The notes beneath the pieces were generated by a model. That model made no database searches and had not been told where the DNA came from. It worked only from the letters and a program-made list of their open reading frames with translations. The position numbers and the translations under genes were made by a program. Shown here in pieces: positions 16,793-24,674 of a stretch of 64,000 nt of DNA; within the stretch, counting starts at the first letter, position 1, and every line of letters begins with the position of its first letter. The DNA comes from Clostridium chromiireducens (GTDB lineage Bacteria > Bacillota > Clostridia > Clostridiales > Clostridiaceae), in assembly GCF_002029255.1 (NCBI RefSeq), contig NZ_MZGT01000015.1, positions 21,362-85,361 on the forward strand, in the 5' to 3' direction.

Positions 16793-17980
16793 ATGGATAT
16801 ACTTGAACAAGCTCATGCACTCAGTGATGAAATAGTAAAATGGAGAAGAGATCTACATAAGGTGCCTGAAATAGGTATGATTTTACCTAAAACCTTTGAA
16901 TATGTAAAAGGGAAACTTGAAGAATTTAATATAGAGTATACTACATATGAAAATCATTCTGGAATAAGTGCTGTACTTGGAAAGAAAGCAGGAAAGATAA
17001 TCGCAATAAGAGCAGATATGGATGCATTAGCTATTAAGGAAGAAACAAATTTAGAATTTAAATCAGAAAATGATAATATGCATGCTTGTGGTCATGATGG
17101 TCATACAGCAATACTTCTTGGGGTAGCTAAAATACTAAAGGAGAATGAAGAAAAATTAAATGGGAAGGTGAAATTAGTTTTTCAACCAAGTGAGGAGATA
17201 GGCCCAGGTGGAGCATTGGCCATGATTGAAGATGGGGTTCTAGAAAATCCAAAAGTGGATGCAATGTTAGCATTGCATGTTGATAGCAAGCTTGATGAAT
17301 ATAAAAATGGAGATATACTAGTCAGATACGGAAGTATGTCTGCAGCAGAAGATCCGATTAATATAAAAATTATAGGCAAAGGTGGTCATGCATCAACGCC
17401 GAATTTTTGCATTGATCCTATTTCCGTAGCAACCTTACTTATTAATAATATCCAATATATCTTAACTAGAGAAGTAAATCAAACTATACCTACAGTTATA
17501 AGTTTTGGAAGTATTCAAGGTGGAAGAAATTCATACAATATTATCCCAGATATAGTTGAAATAAAAGGAACTGTTAGAAATACAGATAATGAAATAAGAA
17601 AATTTGTATTACAGAGAATAGAGGAAATCGTAGCGGGTTTAACAAAAATAATGAGAGCAGATTTTGAACTAGACTTTTATGGAGGATGTCCAGCTGTTAT
17701 TAATGATAACAATATGGTAGATATGTTATTAAAATCATCAAGAAAAATTTTAGGAGAAGATCATGTTCATATTTTAAGTGATTATAATATGGGTGCAGAA
17801 GATGCAGGATTTTTCTTCGAAAAGATTCCAGGATGTTATTTCAGATTATATAATCCAGCTGCTTTTGAAGATGGAGTTGTATATCCAGCTCATAATTCTA
17901 AATATATGATGGATGATTCGGTATTATATAGAGGCGCTGCTGTAATGCTACAAGCTGCATTGGATTATTTAGAAGGTTAA
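16793..17980 (+). CDS. M20-family amidohydrolase (aminoacylase/hippurate hydrolase-like)
   Basis: The 395-residue cytoplasmic enzyme is a di-metal hydrolase that cleaves N-acyl amino acids or related amides. Metal-site motifs are IRADMDAL (about 80), HACGHDGHTA (about 99-108), the catalytic pair in QPSEEIGPGGA (about 140) and HVDSKL. The lid/dimer domain starts with KGGHASTPN. A conserved C-terminal His lies in PAHNSKYM. The length is normal for the IAA-amino acid hydrolase/hippuricase/N-acetyldiaminopimelate deacetylase group, and these cannot be separated here. GGAGGG precedes the ATG. No partner gene is linked. Confidence 0.9.
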   Translation: MDILEQAHALSDEIVKWRRDLHKVPEIGMILPKTFEYVKGKLEEFNIEYTTYENHSGISAVLGKKAGKIIAIRADMDALAIKEETNLEFKSENDNMHACGHDGHTAILLGVAKILKENEEKLNGKVKLVFQPSEEIGPGGALAMIEDGVLENPKVDAMLALHVDSKLDEYKNGDILVRYGSMSAAEDPINIKIIGKGGHASTPNFCIDPISVATLLINNIQYILTREVNQTIPTVISFGSIQGGRNSYNIIPDIVEIKGTVRNTDNEIRKFVLQRIEEIVAGLTKIMRADFELDFYGGCPAVINDNNMVDMLLKSSRKILGEDHVHILSDYNMGAEDAGFFFEKIPGCYFRLYNPAAFEDGVVYPAHNSKYMMDDSVLYRGAAVMLQAALDYLEG

Positions 17981-18075
17981 TTTCAAAGTCACAGAACTAT
18001 TGTTATGATATAATCGCTTTATAATTAATAGATTATAAGTATTAAGCAAAATACATTTATACAAAGGAGATCCAT

Positions 18076-18411
18076 ATGGAGATTATAAAATCATTGTTTT
18101 ATTTCATACTGGCGGGAGTGTTTGAAATTGGAGGTGGATATCTTATATGGATATGGATACGTGATGGGAAGAGTTTTTGGTATGGAATTGTTGGTGGAGT
18201 CATATTGATTTTATATGGAATAATTCCAACGCTTCAACCTTCAAGTGCAAACTTTGGGAAGGTATATGCGGCTTATGGAGGAATATTTATTGTTCTTTCA
18301 ATTTTATGGGGATGGAAAATTGATAATATAGCACCTGATAAATTTGACCTAATCGGTGGATTTATTGCATTAATCGGAGTTCTTATAATAATGTATGCCC
18401 CTAGAAGTTAA
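18076..18411 (+). CDS. YnfA/UPF0060-family small membrane protein
   Basis: This 111-residue protein has four hydrophobic helices and the family features [18 protein letters not shown], a central [15 protein letters not shown] and [20 protein letters not shown]0060 proteins resemble small-multidrug-resistance transporters, but their function is not firmly known. AAAGGAG lies 6 bases before the ATG. It is a single gene followed by a terminator-like hairpin shared with the convergent 3D-domain gene. Confidence 0.9.
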   Translation: MEIIKSLFYFILAGVFEIGGGYLIWIWIRDGKSFWYGIVGGVILILYGIIPTLQPSSANFGKVYAAYGGIFIVLSILWGWKIDNIAPDKFDLIGGFIALIGVLIIMYAPRS

Positions 18412-18447
18412 AAAGGTGAAGCCAAATCAAATAACAGAATTATATAA

Positions 18448-18487
18448 AATGCCGTATTATTCAAAATAGAATTTGCGGTATTTTTAG
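18448..18487. terminator. Imperfect bidirectional terminator
   Basis: AATGCCGTATTATTC pairs imperfectly with GAATTTGCGGTATT, followed by TTTTTA on the plus strand and with A-rich sequence before it. It lies between convergent genes and may serve both. Confidence 0.5.
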
Positions 18488-18511
18488 TGTTCAATATTAA
18501 AACTTCAGAGA

Positions 18512-19099
18512 TTATTTAACTATATAACCGTTAACTTTTTGAACTCCATAGCTGTTTACTCTTTGGTAGTACTGTCTATCACTTTCGCCAGGTTCTCTTT
18601 CGATAAATACATCCAACCTGTTATCTACACCAAAATATTTATCAGAACCTCTATCATTAACAGTAACTTGTCCATAACCTTCCAAATAGATATTAGTGTT
18701 CTGAGGAATTACGTTATTAGCAACGCCTCCATGTGTCAGCGGTTTGTTCTGACAAGTAACAGGCCCAGCACTGCTATTTTCCGAGTTAAGTGAGGTATAG
18801 AAAGTTAGTATAAATTCCTTCCATTCAGGTTCGTTTTTTTCCGCTTCCTCTGGTTTCTTATTTATTTCATTCTCACTCTCTTTTTGAGTTATTATTTTAC
18901 TCAGCTCCATTTTTTCAGTTTGCAGATTTTTAAGTGGGCTTTCATTTTCTTGAATTTCATCGTTATTCAGCGGTTTTATATTTTTTTCATCTACAACATC
19001 TGTTGCTAAAGCGTTAAATGGTGTTATCGTACTCATGCTGTATGTATTAAATAAGATTATAAAACTTAATGAGCACATTAGCATCTTTACTCTTAGCAT
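18512..19099 (-). CDS. Secreted 3D-domain cell-wall protein
   Basis: The 195-residue precursor has a signal peptide (residues 1-32, hydrophobic MCSLSFIILF region). A Lys/Glu-rich linker spans about 40-90. The C-terminal 3D domain runs about 92-195 with FYTSLNSE, GVANNVIPQNTNIYLEGYGQVTVND and R/D-containing DRGSDKYFGVDNRLDVF. The 3D domain is related to the MltA/lytic transglycosylase double-psi barrel and occurs in Clostridium cell-wall enzymes and resuscitation-type proteins. The third Asp-containing segment is kept, so it may be catalytic. GGGGAG precedes the ATG. It is monocistronic. Confidence 0.8.
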   Translation of the reverse strand: MLRVKMLMCSLSFIILFNTYSMSTITPFNALATDVVDEKNIKPLNNDEIQENESPLKNLQTEKMELSKIITQKESENEINKKPEEAEKNEPEWKEFILTFYTSLNSENSSAGPVTCQNKPLTHGGVANNVIPQNTNIYLEGYGQVTVNDRGSDKYFGVDNRLDVFIEREPGESDRQYYQRVNSYGVQKVNGYIVK

Positions 19100-19508
19100 T
19101 TGTCCACTCCCCTTTATCAGTACTATATAAGTAACATAATGGATTATGTTTATAGATTATAGCATATATGTAAAATATTAACAAATAACTTTGGCAAAAT
19201 TATTCCGCATAAGATGTGCTTAAATTAAACTATATTGAAATACATAAGATTAATTCATTAGTTCTCGCTAAAACTAATAGATATGTTGTAAACATATAAA
19301 GATAAAGGATACAGTGGCTGAATTGAAAAATATTAGAAAAGAATTTTATGAGATGGGCTTACAAAATATGTTATAATTAAATTAAATTTAGCCATACAAA
19401 TAATTGTATTGATGAATTAAGAAAGATATGGAAGAATGATAATAGAGTTAAATTTGTATTTGATTAAAAGATAAGAAAATTAATATAGTTTAAGGGGAGG
19501 TATTAGGG
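19100..19508. other. Intergenic region between divergent genes
   Basis: The 409 bases separate the divergent 3D-domain and HAD phosphatase genes. A TATAAT at 19372-19377 may serve the phosphatase, although no well-spaced -35 is present. A 20-codon frame from GTG 19314 was seen but not accepted as a gene. Confidence 0.4.
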
Positions 19509-20162
19509 ATGAAAAAGTATGATACTATTATATTTGATTTAGATGGAACTTTGCTTAATACACTTGAGGATCTAGCTGATAGCGTTAATGCTGCATTAAG
19601 AATGTATGGATTTCCATGTAGAAAAGTTGAAGAGATTAGGAGCTTTGTGGGTAATGGGGTTGCACGTTTAATGGAGCTTTCAATACCAGATGGAATTAAT
19701 AATCCCAAGTATGAAAAATGCCTTGAAGATTTTCGGAGTCACTATTCTATTAATATGCAAAATAAGACTGATACATATGAAGGAATTATGGAACTTTTGG
19801 GACAACTATCAGAAGAAAATTATAAAATCGCAATAGTATCAAATAAATTTGATAATGCAGTTAAGGAACTTAACAAGGTTTATTTTGAAAAATATATAAA
19901 AGTAGCAATTGGAGAATCAGAAGGTGTATCTAAAAAACCATCTCCTGATACAGTATTTAAAGCTTTAGATGAATTGAAATCTACTGCAGATAAAGCTATA
20001 TATGTAGGGGATTCAGAAGTTGATGTTAAAACTGCTAAAAATTCTGGAGTTTTGTGTGTAGGTGTAACATGGGGATTTAGAGATAGAGAAATATTAGAGG
20101 CGAAAGGTGCAGATCATATAATAGATAGACCACAAGAATTGTTGGAAATAATTGCTTGTTAG
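19509..20162 (+). CDS. HAD hydrolase, phosphoglycolate phosphatase-like
   Basis: The 217-residue enzyme has the four HAD motifs: DLDGTLLNT (D10, D12), VSNK, the Lys in KKPSPD and GDSEVDVKTA. A four-helix C1 cap lies between motifs 1 and 2 (about 18-80). This is the Gph/PpaX/beta-phosphoglucomutase-like subfamily. The substrate may be phosphoglycolate or another small phosphate. GGGGAGG lies before the ATG. The next gene is an acetyltransferase with its own upstream mini-ORF. Confidence 0.85.
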   Translation: MKKYDTIIFDLDGTLLNTLEDLADSVNAALRMYGFPCRKVEEIRSFVGNGVARLMELSIPDGINNPKYEKCLEDFRSHYSINMQNKTDTYEGIMELLGQLSEENYKIAIVSNKFDNAVKELNKVYFEKYIKVAIGESEGVSKKPSPDTVFKALDELKSTADKAIYVGDSEVDVKTAKNSGVLCVGVTWGFRDREILEAKGADHIIDRPQELLEIIAC

Positions 20163-20218
20163 AAATGTGCGAAATAATATTTATTAAACCCTATTATTAA
20201 TTCAGGAGGGGCTATTTA

Positions 20219-20296
20219 ATGACGCATCTTTTTTATGAAAAATATAATAAAATTACAGGGAATATATCAATGAAATTTTTCGAAGGGGTATATTAA
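20219..20296 (+). CDS. Putative 25-codon leader peptide/uORF
   Basis: ATG at 20219 follows a strong AGGAGGGG site and encodes MTHLFYEKYNKITGNISMKF plus FEGVY. Its TAA overlaps the ATG of the acetyltransferase gene (TAATG, 20294-20298). The strong binding site and overlap suggest that translation of the downstream gene is coupled to this short frame. No family is recognised. Confidence 0.5.
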   Translation: MTHLFYEKYNKITGNISMKFFEGVY

Positions 20297-20850
20297 TGAA
20301 AGATATTTATGAAGAATGTCCTATATATACAAAGGATCTTATTACATTAAGACAAACAACAATGGAAGATGCAGAGGAATTATTAAAATGTTATTCCGAT
20401 GAAAAAGCTGTCCCATTTTTTAATTCTGATAACTGTCATGGAGATAATTTTAACTACAAAACTCTTGAAAGAATGAAAAAAGCAATTGATTTCTGGAATT
20501 TTTCTTATGAAAACAAGTATTTTGTAAGATGGACAGTGATTCTAAATAATACAAAAGAAAAAATTGGCACAATTGAAATGTTTCATAGAATTGCAGATGA
20601 CGAATTTAATCACTATGGTATATTAAGAATTGACTTACAAAGTGATTACGAACGTCAACAAATTATAGGTGAGATATTAGAAATTGTTAATGAATATTTC
20701 TTCAAAGCCTTTGATGTTAAGGTTATTCTTATAAAGGCTATTCCGGAAAATATTGAACGAATTGCAGCTTTAAGTAAAATGGGATATGAGTCAGTCAATA
20801 GAAAAGTTATGACATATGATGATTATTTTGTAAGTCTTGAGAGTAGGTAA
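20296..20850 (+). CDS. GNAT-family acetyltransferase (RimJ-like)
   Basis: The 184-residue protein has the layout of RimJ/RimL-type GNAT enzymes: an N-terminal DLITLRQTTMEDAEELLKCYSDEKAV, a central strand IGTIEMFHR, a degenerate acetyl-CoA loop region after LRIDLQSDYERQQIIGEIL (about 113-135) and a C-terminal ALSKMGYESVNRK. The canonical R/QxxGxG/A loop is not clear, so activity is uncertain. GAAGGGG inside the upstream mini-ORF and the TAATG overlap guide its translation. The substrate is unknown. Confidence 0.7.
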   Translation: MKDIYEECPIYTKDLITLRQTTMEDAEELLKCYSDEKAVPFFNSDNCHGDNFNYKTLERMKKAIDFWNFSYENKYFVRWTVILNNTKEKIGTIEMFHRIADDEFNHYGILRIDLQSDYERQQIIGEILEIVNEYFFKAFDVKVILIKAIPENIERIAALSKMGYESVNRKVMTYDDYFVSLESR

Positions 20851-20931
20851 AATTAATTATTAATTCATTTACTAGATTTGAAAACTATTCAGTAATAAAG
20901 TTTGAGTTATAAGGGAAAGCATATTATTTAA

Positions 20932-20957
20932 AAAAAAGCCCCACAAAAGGGGCAGTG
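20932..20957 (-). terminator. Strong terminator oriented to the minus strand
   Basis: On the minus strand GCCCC, loop TTTTGT and GGGGC are followed by eight T. Genes on both sides lie on the plus strand, so it implies an unannotated minus-strand transcript entering from about 20960-21110, or a fortuitous hairpin. Confidence 0.65.
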
Positions 20958-21133
20958 TTGAAGAGAGATAATTATTATTAAGGGTACATTTCTATTATAT
21001 GATATTTTATTTTTGGTAATACCTACTCCGGAAATATTTCTCGATTTATGAATATAATCAAATAATTATCATATACATTTATATTAGTTGAGAAATATTA
21101 TAGGATTAATATGATTAAATCGTGGAGGACAAT

Positions 21134-21313
21134 ATGGGATTTGATTATAACGGAATTATTTTGACATGCATTAATTTTTTTTTGTTGTTCATAGTTATAG
21201 CTGTAATGCTTAAAGGAGTTAGCAAATATAAGGAATCTATTTATAAAAATAAGCAACTTGATGAGAAATTTAGTGAGGTTTTAAATGAATTCATAAAGAA
21301 AAAAATAGATTAA
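21134..21313 (+). CDS. Small membrane protein of unknown function
   Basis: This 59-residue protein has one hydrophobic helix (about 8-28, IILTCINFFLLFIVIAVML) followed by a charged, Lys-rich cytoplasmic tail. The start is ATG 21134, five bases after GGAGGAC; the GTG at 21122 overlaps that site. It resembles the many small single-pass proteins of clostridia. No domain is recognised. Confidence 0.65.
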   Translation: MGFDYNGIILTCINFFLLFIVIAVMLKGVSKYKESIYKNKQLDEKFSEVLNEFIKKKID

Positions 21314-21544
21314 TTATAAAAGGAATATATTATTGAAAAAACTAAGCTAATTGTAATTTTGCTTAGCTAAGATATATTATCAATCTACAAAATTCAAAAA
21401 ACTCTTCTATGAAAGGAAGATTTGCTAAAGTTAACTAATGCAAGCTATCAATGCTATTTTTACTAATAATTTAATAGATTATATTTTTGTATAGTGGTTA
21501 ATATATTACTGCCAAGCAAAATAAAATTGAGGAGGTAGATTCAA

Positions 21545-21751
21545 ATGGCATCAAGTAATAGTGGAACAAACAGAGTTTTAGTACCAGAAGCAAAACAAGG
21601 GTTAACCAGATTAAAAACTGAAGTAGCTTCAGAAATTGGATTCTCAGACTATCAAAGTATTGACAAAGGAAACCTATCTTCAAGACAAAATGGTAGCGTT
21701 GGTGGAGAAATGGTAAAAAGAATGATAGAAAGTTACGAACAAGGATTATAA
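21545..21751 (+). CDS. Small acid-soluble spore protein, alpha/beta type
   Basis: The 68-residue DNA-binding spore protein saturates spore DNA and protects it from UV, and is degraded at germination. The diagnostic parts are present: the N-terminal half with KTEVASEIG, which contains the GPR protease cleavage region, and the C-terminal DNA-binding segment GSVGGEMVKRMIESYEQ (family GxxGGxMVKxMI). GAGGAGG precedes the ATG. Expression late in the forespore is expected from family knowledge; a clear sigma-G promoter was not identified. It is followed by its own hairpin terminator. Confidence 0.95.
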   Translation: MASSNSGTNRVLVPEAKQGLTRLKTEVASEIGFSDYQSIDKGNLSSRQNGSVGGEMVKRMIESYEQGL

Positions 21752-21768
21752 AAATAAATAATTAATAA

Positions 21769-21798
21769 GAATGCACTAAGAAAATTCTTGGTGCATTC
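21769..21798 (+). terminator. Terminator of spore protein gene
   Basis: GAATGCACTAAGAA and TTCTTGGTGCATTC form a 14-bp stem with one T-G wobble and a tight loop. The tail is only moderately T-rich. Confidence 0.65.
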
Positions 21799-21865
21799 AC
21801 ATTTATAATTAATTATGTATAAAATGTCCTATATACAAAATAATTAATTATATATGGCATTTTTA

Positions 21866-21950
21866 TATAATATAAACCTGTTGAAGCAAGTTAAGTTCAA
21901 TTGAACCCCTCCAAGTACAATAATTTAAAGTTGCTTCAACAGGTTTATTT
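21866..21950 (+). ncRNA. Candidate structured RNA with C-rich loop
   Basis: A 16-bp perfect stem (AAACCTGTTGAAGCAA at 21874-21889 with its complement at 21931-21946) encloses 41 bases. The enclosed part holds a second palindrome GTTCAATTGAAC and an exposed CCCCTCC, complementary to GGAGG ribosome binding sites. A TATAAT-like box lies just upstream and TTTATTTA just downstream. The strand is assumed; the element is palindromic. Confidence 0.4.
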
Positions 21951-22030
21951 ATGCTGTTCTAACCGTTTTAAGTAACTATTGAATTTCACACTCATAATAT
22001 GAAGTATTAATAAATTTAGGAGAGTAAAGA

Positions 22031-22390
22031 ATGTTTAGAAGTAAGTCATATTATCGAATGATGAGATCACTAGATGAGGCGCTAGCATATAGAAAAGACG
22101 GAATAATATATGTACTTATCATGGGTGAACTTCCTACACCATGCGATCAAGCTAAGGTAGTTGATAAATATCCGGGTACTCGAACCTATGTGAGAGATCC
22201 AGGTTCTGCGGAACTTTTTATTGAAATAGGCCGTAAACCTGGATATGAAGATTTATTTTGCATACAGACATTAATACCGTTTTTCATTGGTGAAGAGATA
22301 CAAGATTCAGGCCATGATACAGTAACTATTTACGTAAATGGTGAGGCATACAAGAGAATACCTATTGAAGAAAAATCTAGTTCACATTGA
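22031..22390 (+). CDS. Conserved-looking hypothetical protein
   Basis: The 119-residue protein is acidic and soluble, with no signal peptide or membrane segment. The middle contains DKYPGTRTYVRDPGSAELFIEIGRKPGYEDL-type beta-rich sequence (about 45-77), and there are three cysteines without a metal pattern. AGGAGAG precedes the ATG and codon use is like the neighbours, so it is very likely a real gene. I do not recognise the family. It stands alone between the spore protein gene and a convergent membrane protein gene. Confidence 0.65.
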   Translation: MFRSKSYYRMMRSLDEALAYRKDGIIYVLIMGELPTPCDQAKVVDKYPGTRTYVRDPGSAELFIEIGRKPGYEDLFCIQTLIPFFIGEEIQDSGHDTVTIYVNGEAYKRIPIEEKSSSH

Positions 22391-22449
22391 TCTTGTGAAA
22401 ACAGAAAAATGCATTAATTATGATAAAAGAAACATTGAATTAAACTCTA

Positions 22450-22818
22450 TTATTGGGACATTCCTAGGATTGCACCTGAAATAAAAGGAATTAACCAAAT
22501 AGTCCAAACCAGAATACTAAATTTATGAAAATTTAATTTTGCTTTTTTATCATTCTTAATTAAAACAATAGTAGCCCAAAGTGCATGAAAGAGCATAAGA
22601 ATTATTGCTAGTAAGCCTGTTATACCATGAAAATTAAATTCAAAACCACCTTTAGCGATTTTGCCCATTAATGTTGTACCTAAAGTATCAAATATTAATC
22701 CTAGATAGAATATAAATAAGTGCCATCTTTTTAATCCGCCTTGCACTTTTTCGCTCCACACACCTACTGTGTAAAATATTAGAGCTGATGTAATAGATAC
22801 AATTGCATAAACTAACAT
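22450..22818 (-). CDS. HsmA-family membrane protein
   Basis: This 122-residue membrane protein has four predicted helices. It matches the HsmA-type (TIGR03987-like) family: IVSITSALIFYTVGVWSEK, the His/Asp segment WHLFIFYLGLIFDTLGT, FHGITGLLAIILMLFHALWA and HKFSILVWTIWLIPFISG. Several conserved histidines sit at membrane edges, as in proteins that bind haem or metals, but no function is established. GGAGG precedes the ATG. It is convergent with the preceding gene and transcribed alone. Confidence 0.75.
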   Translation of the reverse strand: MLVYAIVSITSALIFYTVGVWSEKVQGGLKRWHLFIFYLGLIFDTLGTTLMGKIAKGGFEFNFHGITGLLAIILMLFHALWATIVLIKNDKKAKLNFHKFSILVWTIWLIPFISGAILGMSQ

Positions 22819-22978
22819 ATAAATACCTCCAAATGTATATGAATTTTAATAATTAAACTACCATAATAATATTGTTACTTAGTTCTATACTTAATATTCT
22901 AAACTATTTAAGGATAAATTATAGTTATAAAGTTAATAATATTCTTATAATTTAAAATTAAGTATAGGAGCAGATAAA

Positions 22979-23200
22979 ATGAATAGATTTGATAGAGCTG
23001 TTAATAAAAAAACTAGCGACTTAATAACAAAAAATTTACTTGGTCAGGATGTAACAGAAGAAGATTTTAAAAAGTTTAGAATTATTGCGAGAGCAATGAT
23101 TAGAGAAGAAGCAAGAAATATTAAGACAGACGGGAAACATAATTCTTTGCATCATAAGACGTGGAAGAACGCGGCTAAGTATGGTGATTTTCAAAAGTAG
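22979..23200 (+). CDS. Small hypothetical protein
   Basis: A basic 73-residue protein, helical in the first two thirds (residues 5-50), with a His/Lys-rich end (KHNSLHHKTWKNAAKYG). TAGGAGC lies 7 bases before the ATG, and a well-formed terminator follows the stop, which supports a real single-gene unit. No family is recognised. Confidence 0.6.
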   Translation: MNRFDRAVNKKTSDLITKNLLGQDVTEEDFKKFRIIARAMIREEARNIKTDGKHNSLHHKTWKNAAKYGDFQK

Positions 23201-23230
23201 CAAATAAATTGAAATTCTATAGTATCGTTA

Positions 23231-23267
23231 AAATCCTTGATAAGTAATTTATTATCGAGGATTTTTT
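23231..23267 (+). terminator. Terminator of small gene 22979-23200
   Basis: AAATCCTTGATAA pairs with TTATCGAGGATTT (one wobble), followed by a T-run. It lies just before the 5' end of the exonuclease reading frame. Confidence 0.85.
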
Positions 23268-23352
23268 CATGCGCCTAATATCAGTTGATTTGTCTATAAC
23301 TTTAAGCTATACTTTGGTTATCTATAGCTTAAGAAAAATGAGGAGCGTTATT

Positions 23353-24375
23353 ATGAATAAACATTTACTTTTGATAGATGGGTCATCCCTTTTATCTTGC
23401 TGTTTCTTTGGGAATCTTCCAAAGGAATATAAATTTGCTAAAACTGATGAAGAAAAGGATAAATATTTAAATAAAATACGCCAGTCTCCTCAAGGGGAAT
23501 TTACAAATGGTGTTTTTACAATGATGGCAGCAATGCTTAAAGTAATTAGGAATCAAAGGCCTACCCATATGGTTGTGGCTTGGGATCGTACTAAGGAATT
23601 TACATTTAGAAAAGAATTATTTCCCGACTACAAAGGACATAGAAAAGAATTTAGAAGTGAGCTTGGCAACCAGTTTGCTTTAGCTCAGAAAGTTTTAAAA
23701 GACATGGGAATAGCACAGTTTTTATTTGATGAATATGAAGCTGATGATATAATCGGTACATTATCAAAGAAATTTCAAAAGGATATGAGAGTTACTATTT
23801 GGACAAAAGATCAGGATTGTCTGCAGCTTGCAGATGATAACATAAGGGTTTGGCTCATAACTTCAAAATGTTCTGATATGTATAGTCAGCTAGGAGTAGA
23901 TAATAAACAGTTAAATATACCTAGCGGTATATTTGAATATACGCCGTATTATGTAAAGCACTTCTATGGTGTAGATCCAATTCAAATAATAGATAGAAAA
24001 GCAATTGAGGGGGATCCTTCGGATAATATTCCGGGAATAAGTGGAGTAGGCGAAAAATCAGTTATTCCATTGCTTCAAGAATTTGAGACAGTGGAAGGAA
24101 TATATGATTTTATTGAAAATTCCTCTGAAAAAGAAATTAAAGAAACATTTAAAGAACTAGGAATTTCTCGTTCACCTTTATCAAGATTAATTGAAGAATC
24201 GGATACAAAACTAGTAGGAAAAAAAGCTGCTTTTCTTTCTAAAAAGCTAGCGACTATAAAATGTGATATTGAGGAACTCGAATGTGTTATTGCAGATGAA
24301 TTGAATCTTGAAATAAATGAAGATGTTATGAAAAGTACATTCGAGGAATTGGGATTTCAGAGCTTATTAAAATAA
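23353..24375 (+). CDS. Free-standing 5'-3' exonuclease (Pol I N-domain/FEN type)
   Basis: The 340-residue protein has the PIN-like nuclease fold: LLLIDGSSLL with the first metal Asp, AWDRTKEFTFRKELFPDYKGHR (helical arch Arg/Lys), DEYEADDIIGTL with the Asp cluster, and WTKDQDCLQLADD. The helix-3-turn-helix DNA-binding element reads EGDPSDNIPGISGVGEKSV. It is equivalent to the N-terminal domain of DNA polymerase I without a polymerase part and acts on 5' flaps or RNA primers. I start at ATG 23353 behind GAGGAG; the upstream ATG (23269) directly follows the preceding terminator and lacks a binding site. Confidence 0.88.
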   Translation: MNKHLLLIDGSSLLSCCFFGNLPKEYKFAKTDEEKDKYLNKIRQSPQGEFTNGVFTMMAAMLKVIRNQRPTHMVVAWDRTKEFTFRKELFPDYKGHRKEFRSELGNQFALAQKVLKDMGIAQFLFDEYEADDIIGTLSKKFQKDMRVTIWTKDQDCLQLADDNIRVWLITSKCSDMYSQLGVDNKQLNIPSGIFEYTPYYVKHFYGVDPIQIIDRKAIEGDPSDNIPGISGVGEKSVIPLLQEFETVEGIYDFIENSSEKEIKETFKELGISRSPLSRLIEESDTKLVGKKAAFLSKKLATIKCDIEELECVIADELNLEINEDVMKSTFEELGFQSLLK

Positions 24376-24518
24376 TAAGCTCATTTGACTTAAAAGAGCG
24401 GATTTTCCATTAAACTACTCTCGGTTAAAGATTTTTCTGGGTTTTGTTAAATATATTCTGAATTAAATAGTTTATGAAGTACAAATTATCGTATAAATAA
24501 GTTTGATCATAAAAAAGA

Positions 24519-24547
24519 TTGACAAGAAAAGATTGGCAAGATATAAT
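24519..24547 (+). promoter_or_regulatory. Perfect consensus promoter of BMP ABC operon
   Basis: TTGACA (24519-24524), a 17-base spacer and TATAAT (24542-24547) match the housekeeping consensus exactly. The predicted transcript starts near 24554, about 120 bases before the first gene. Confidence 0.85.
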
Positions 24548-24603
24548 GTCAATATAGTTTAGTGAGAGTAAAAAAAATTAATACAGTTTAAATTAGACAA
24601 GGG

Positions 24604-24640
24604 CGTCTTATTCCATAATTTATGGAGTAAGGCTTTTTTT
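24604..24640 (+). terminator. Leader terminator (attenuator candidate) before ABC operon
   Basis: CTTATTCCATAA (24607-24618) pairs with TTATGGAGTAAG (24620-24631, one wobble), followed by seven T (24634-24640). It lies between the consensus promoter and the first gene, so the operon must be transcribed through it. Regulation by attenuation is likely. No known riboswitch class is recognised in the roughly 50-base leader before it. Confidence 0.7.
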
Positions 24641-24674
24641 ATTTTAATAAAGTATTAAATTGGGGGGCAATAGA

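Noticed and set aside
19314..19376. 20-codon frame from GTG upstream of the HAD phosphatase
   Set aside because: It is short, overlaps a likely -10 box and has no conserved features that I can see.
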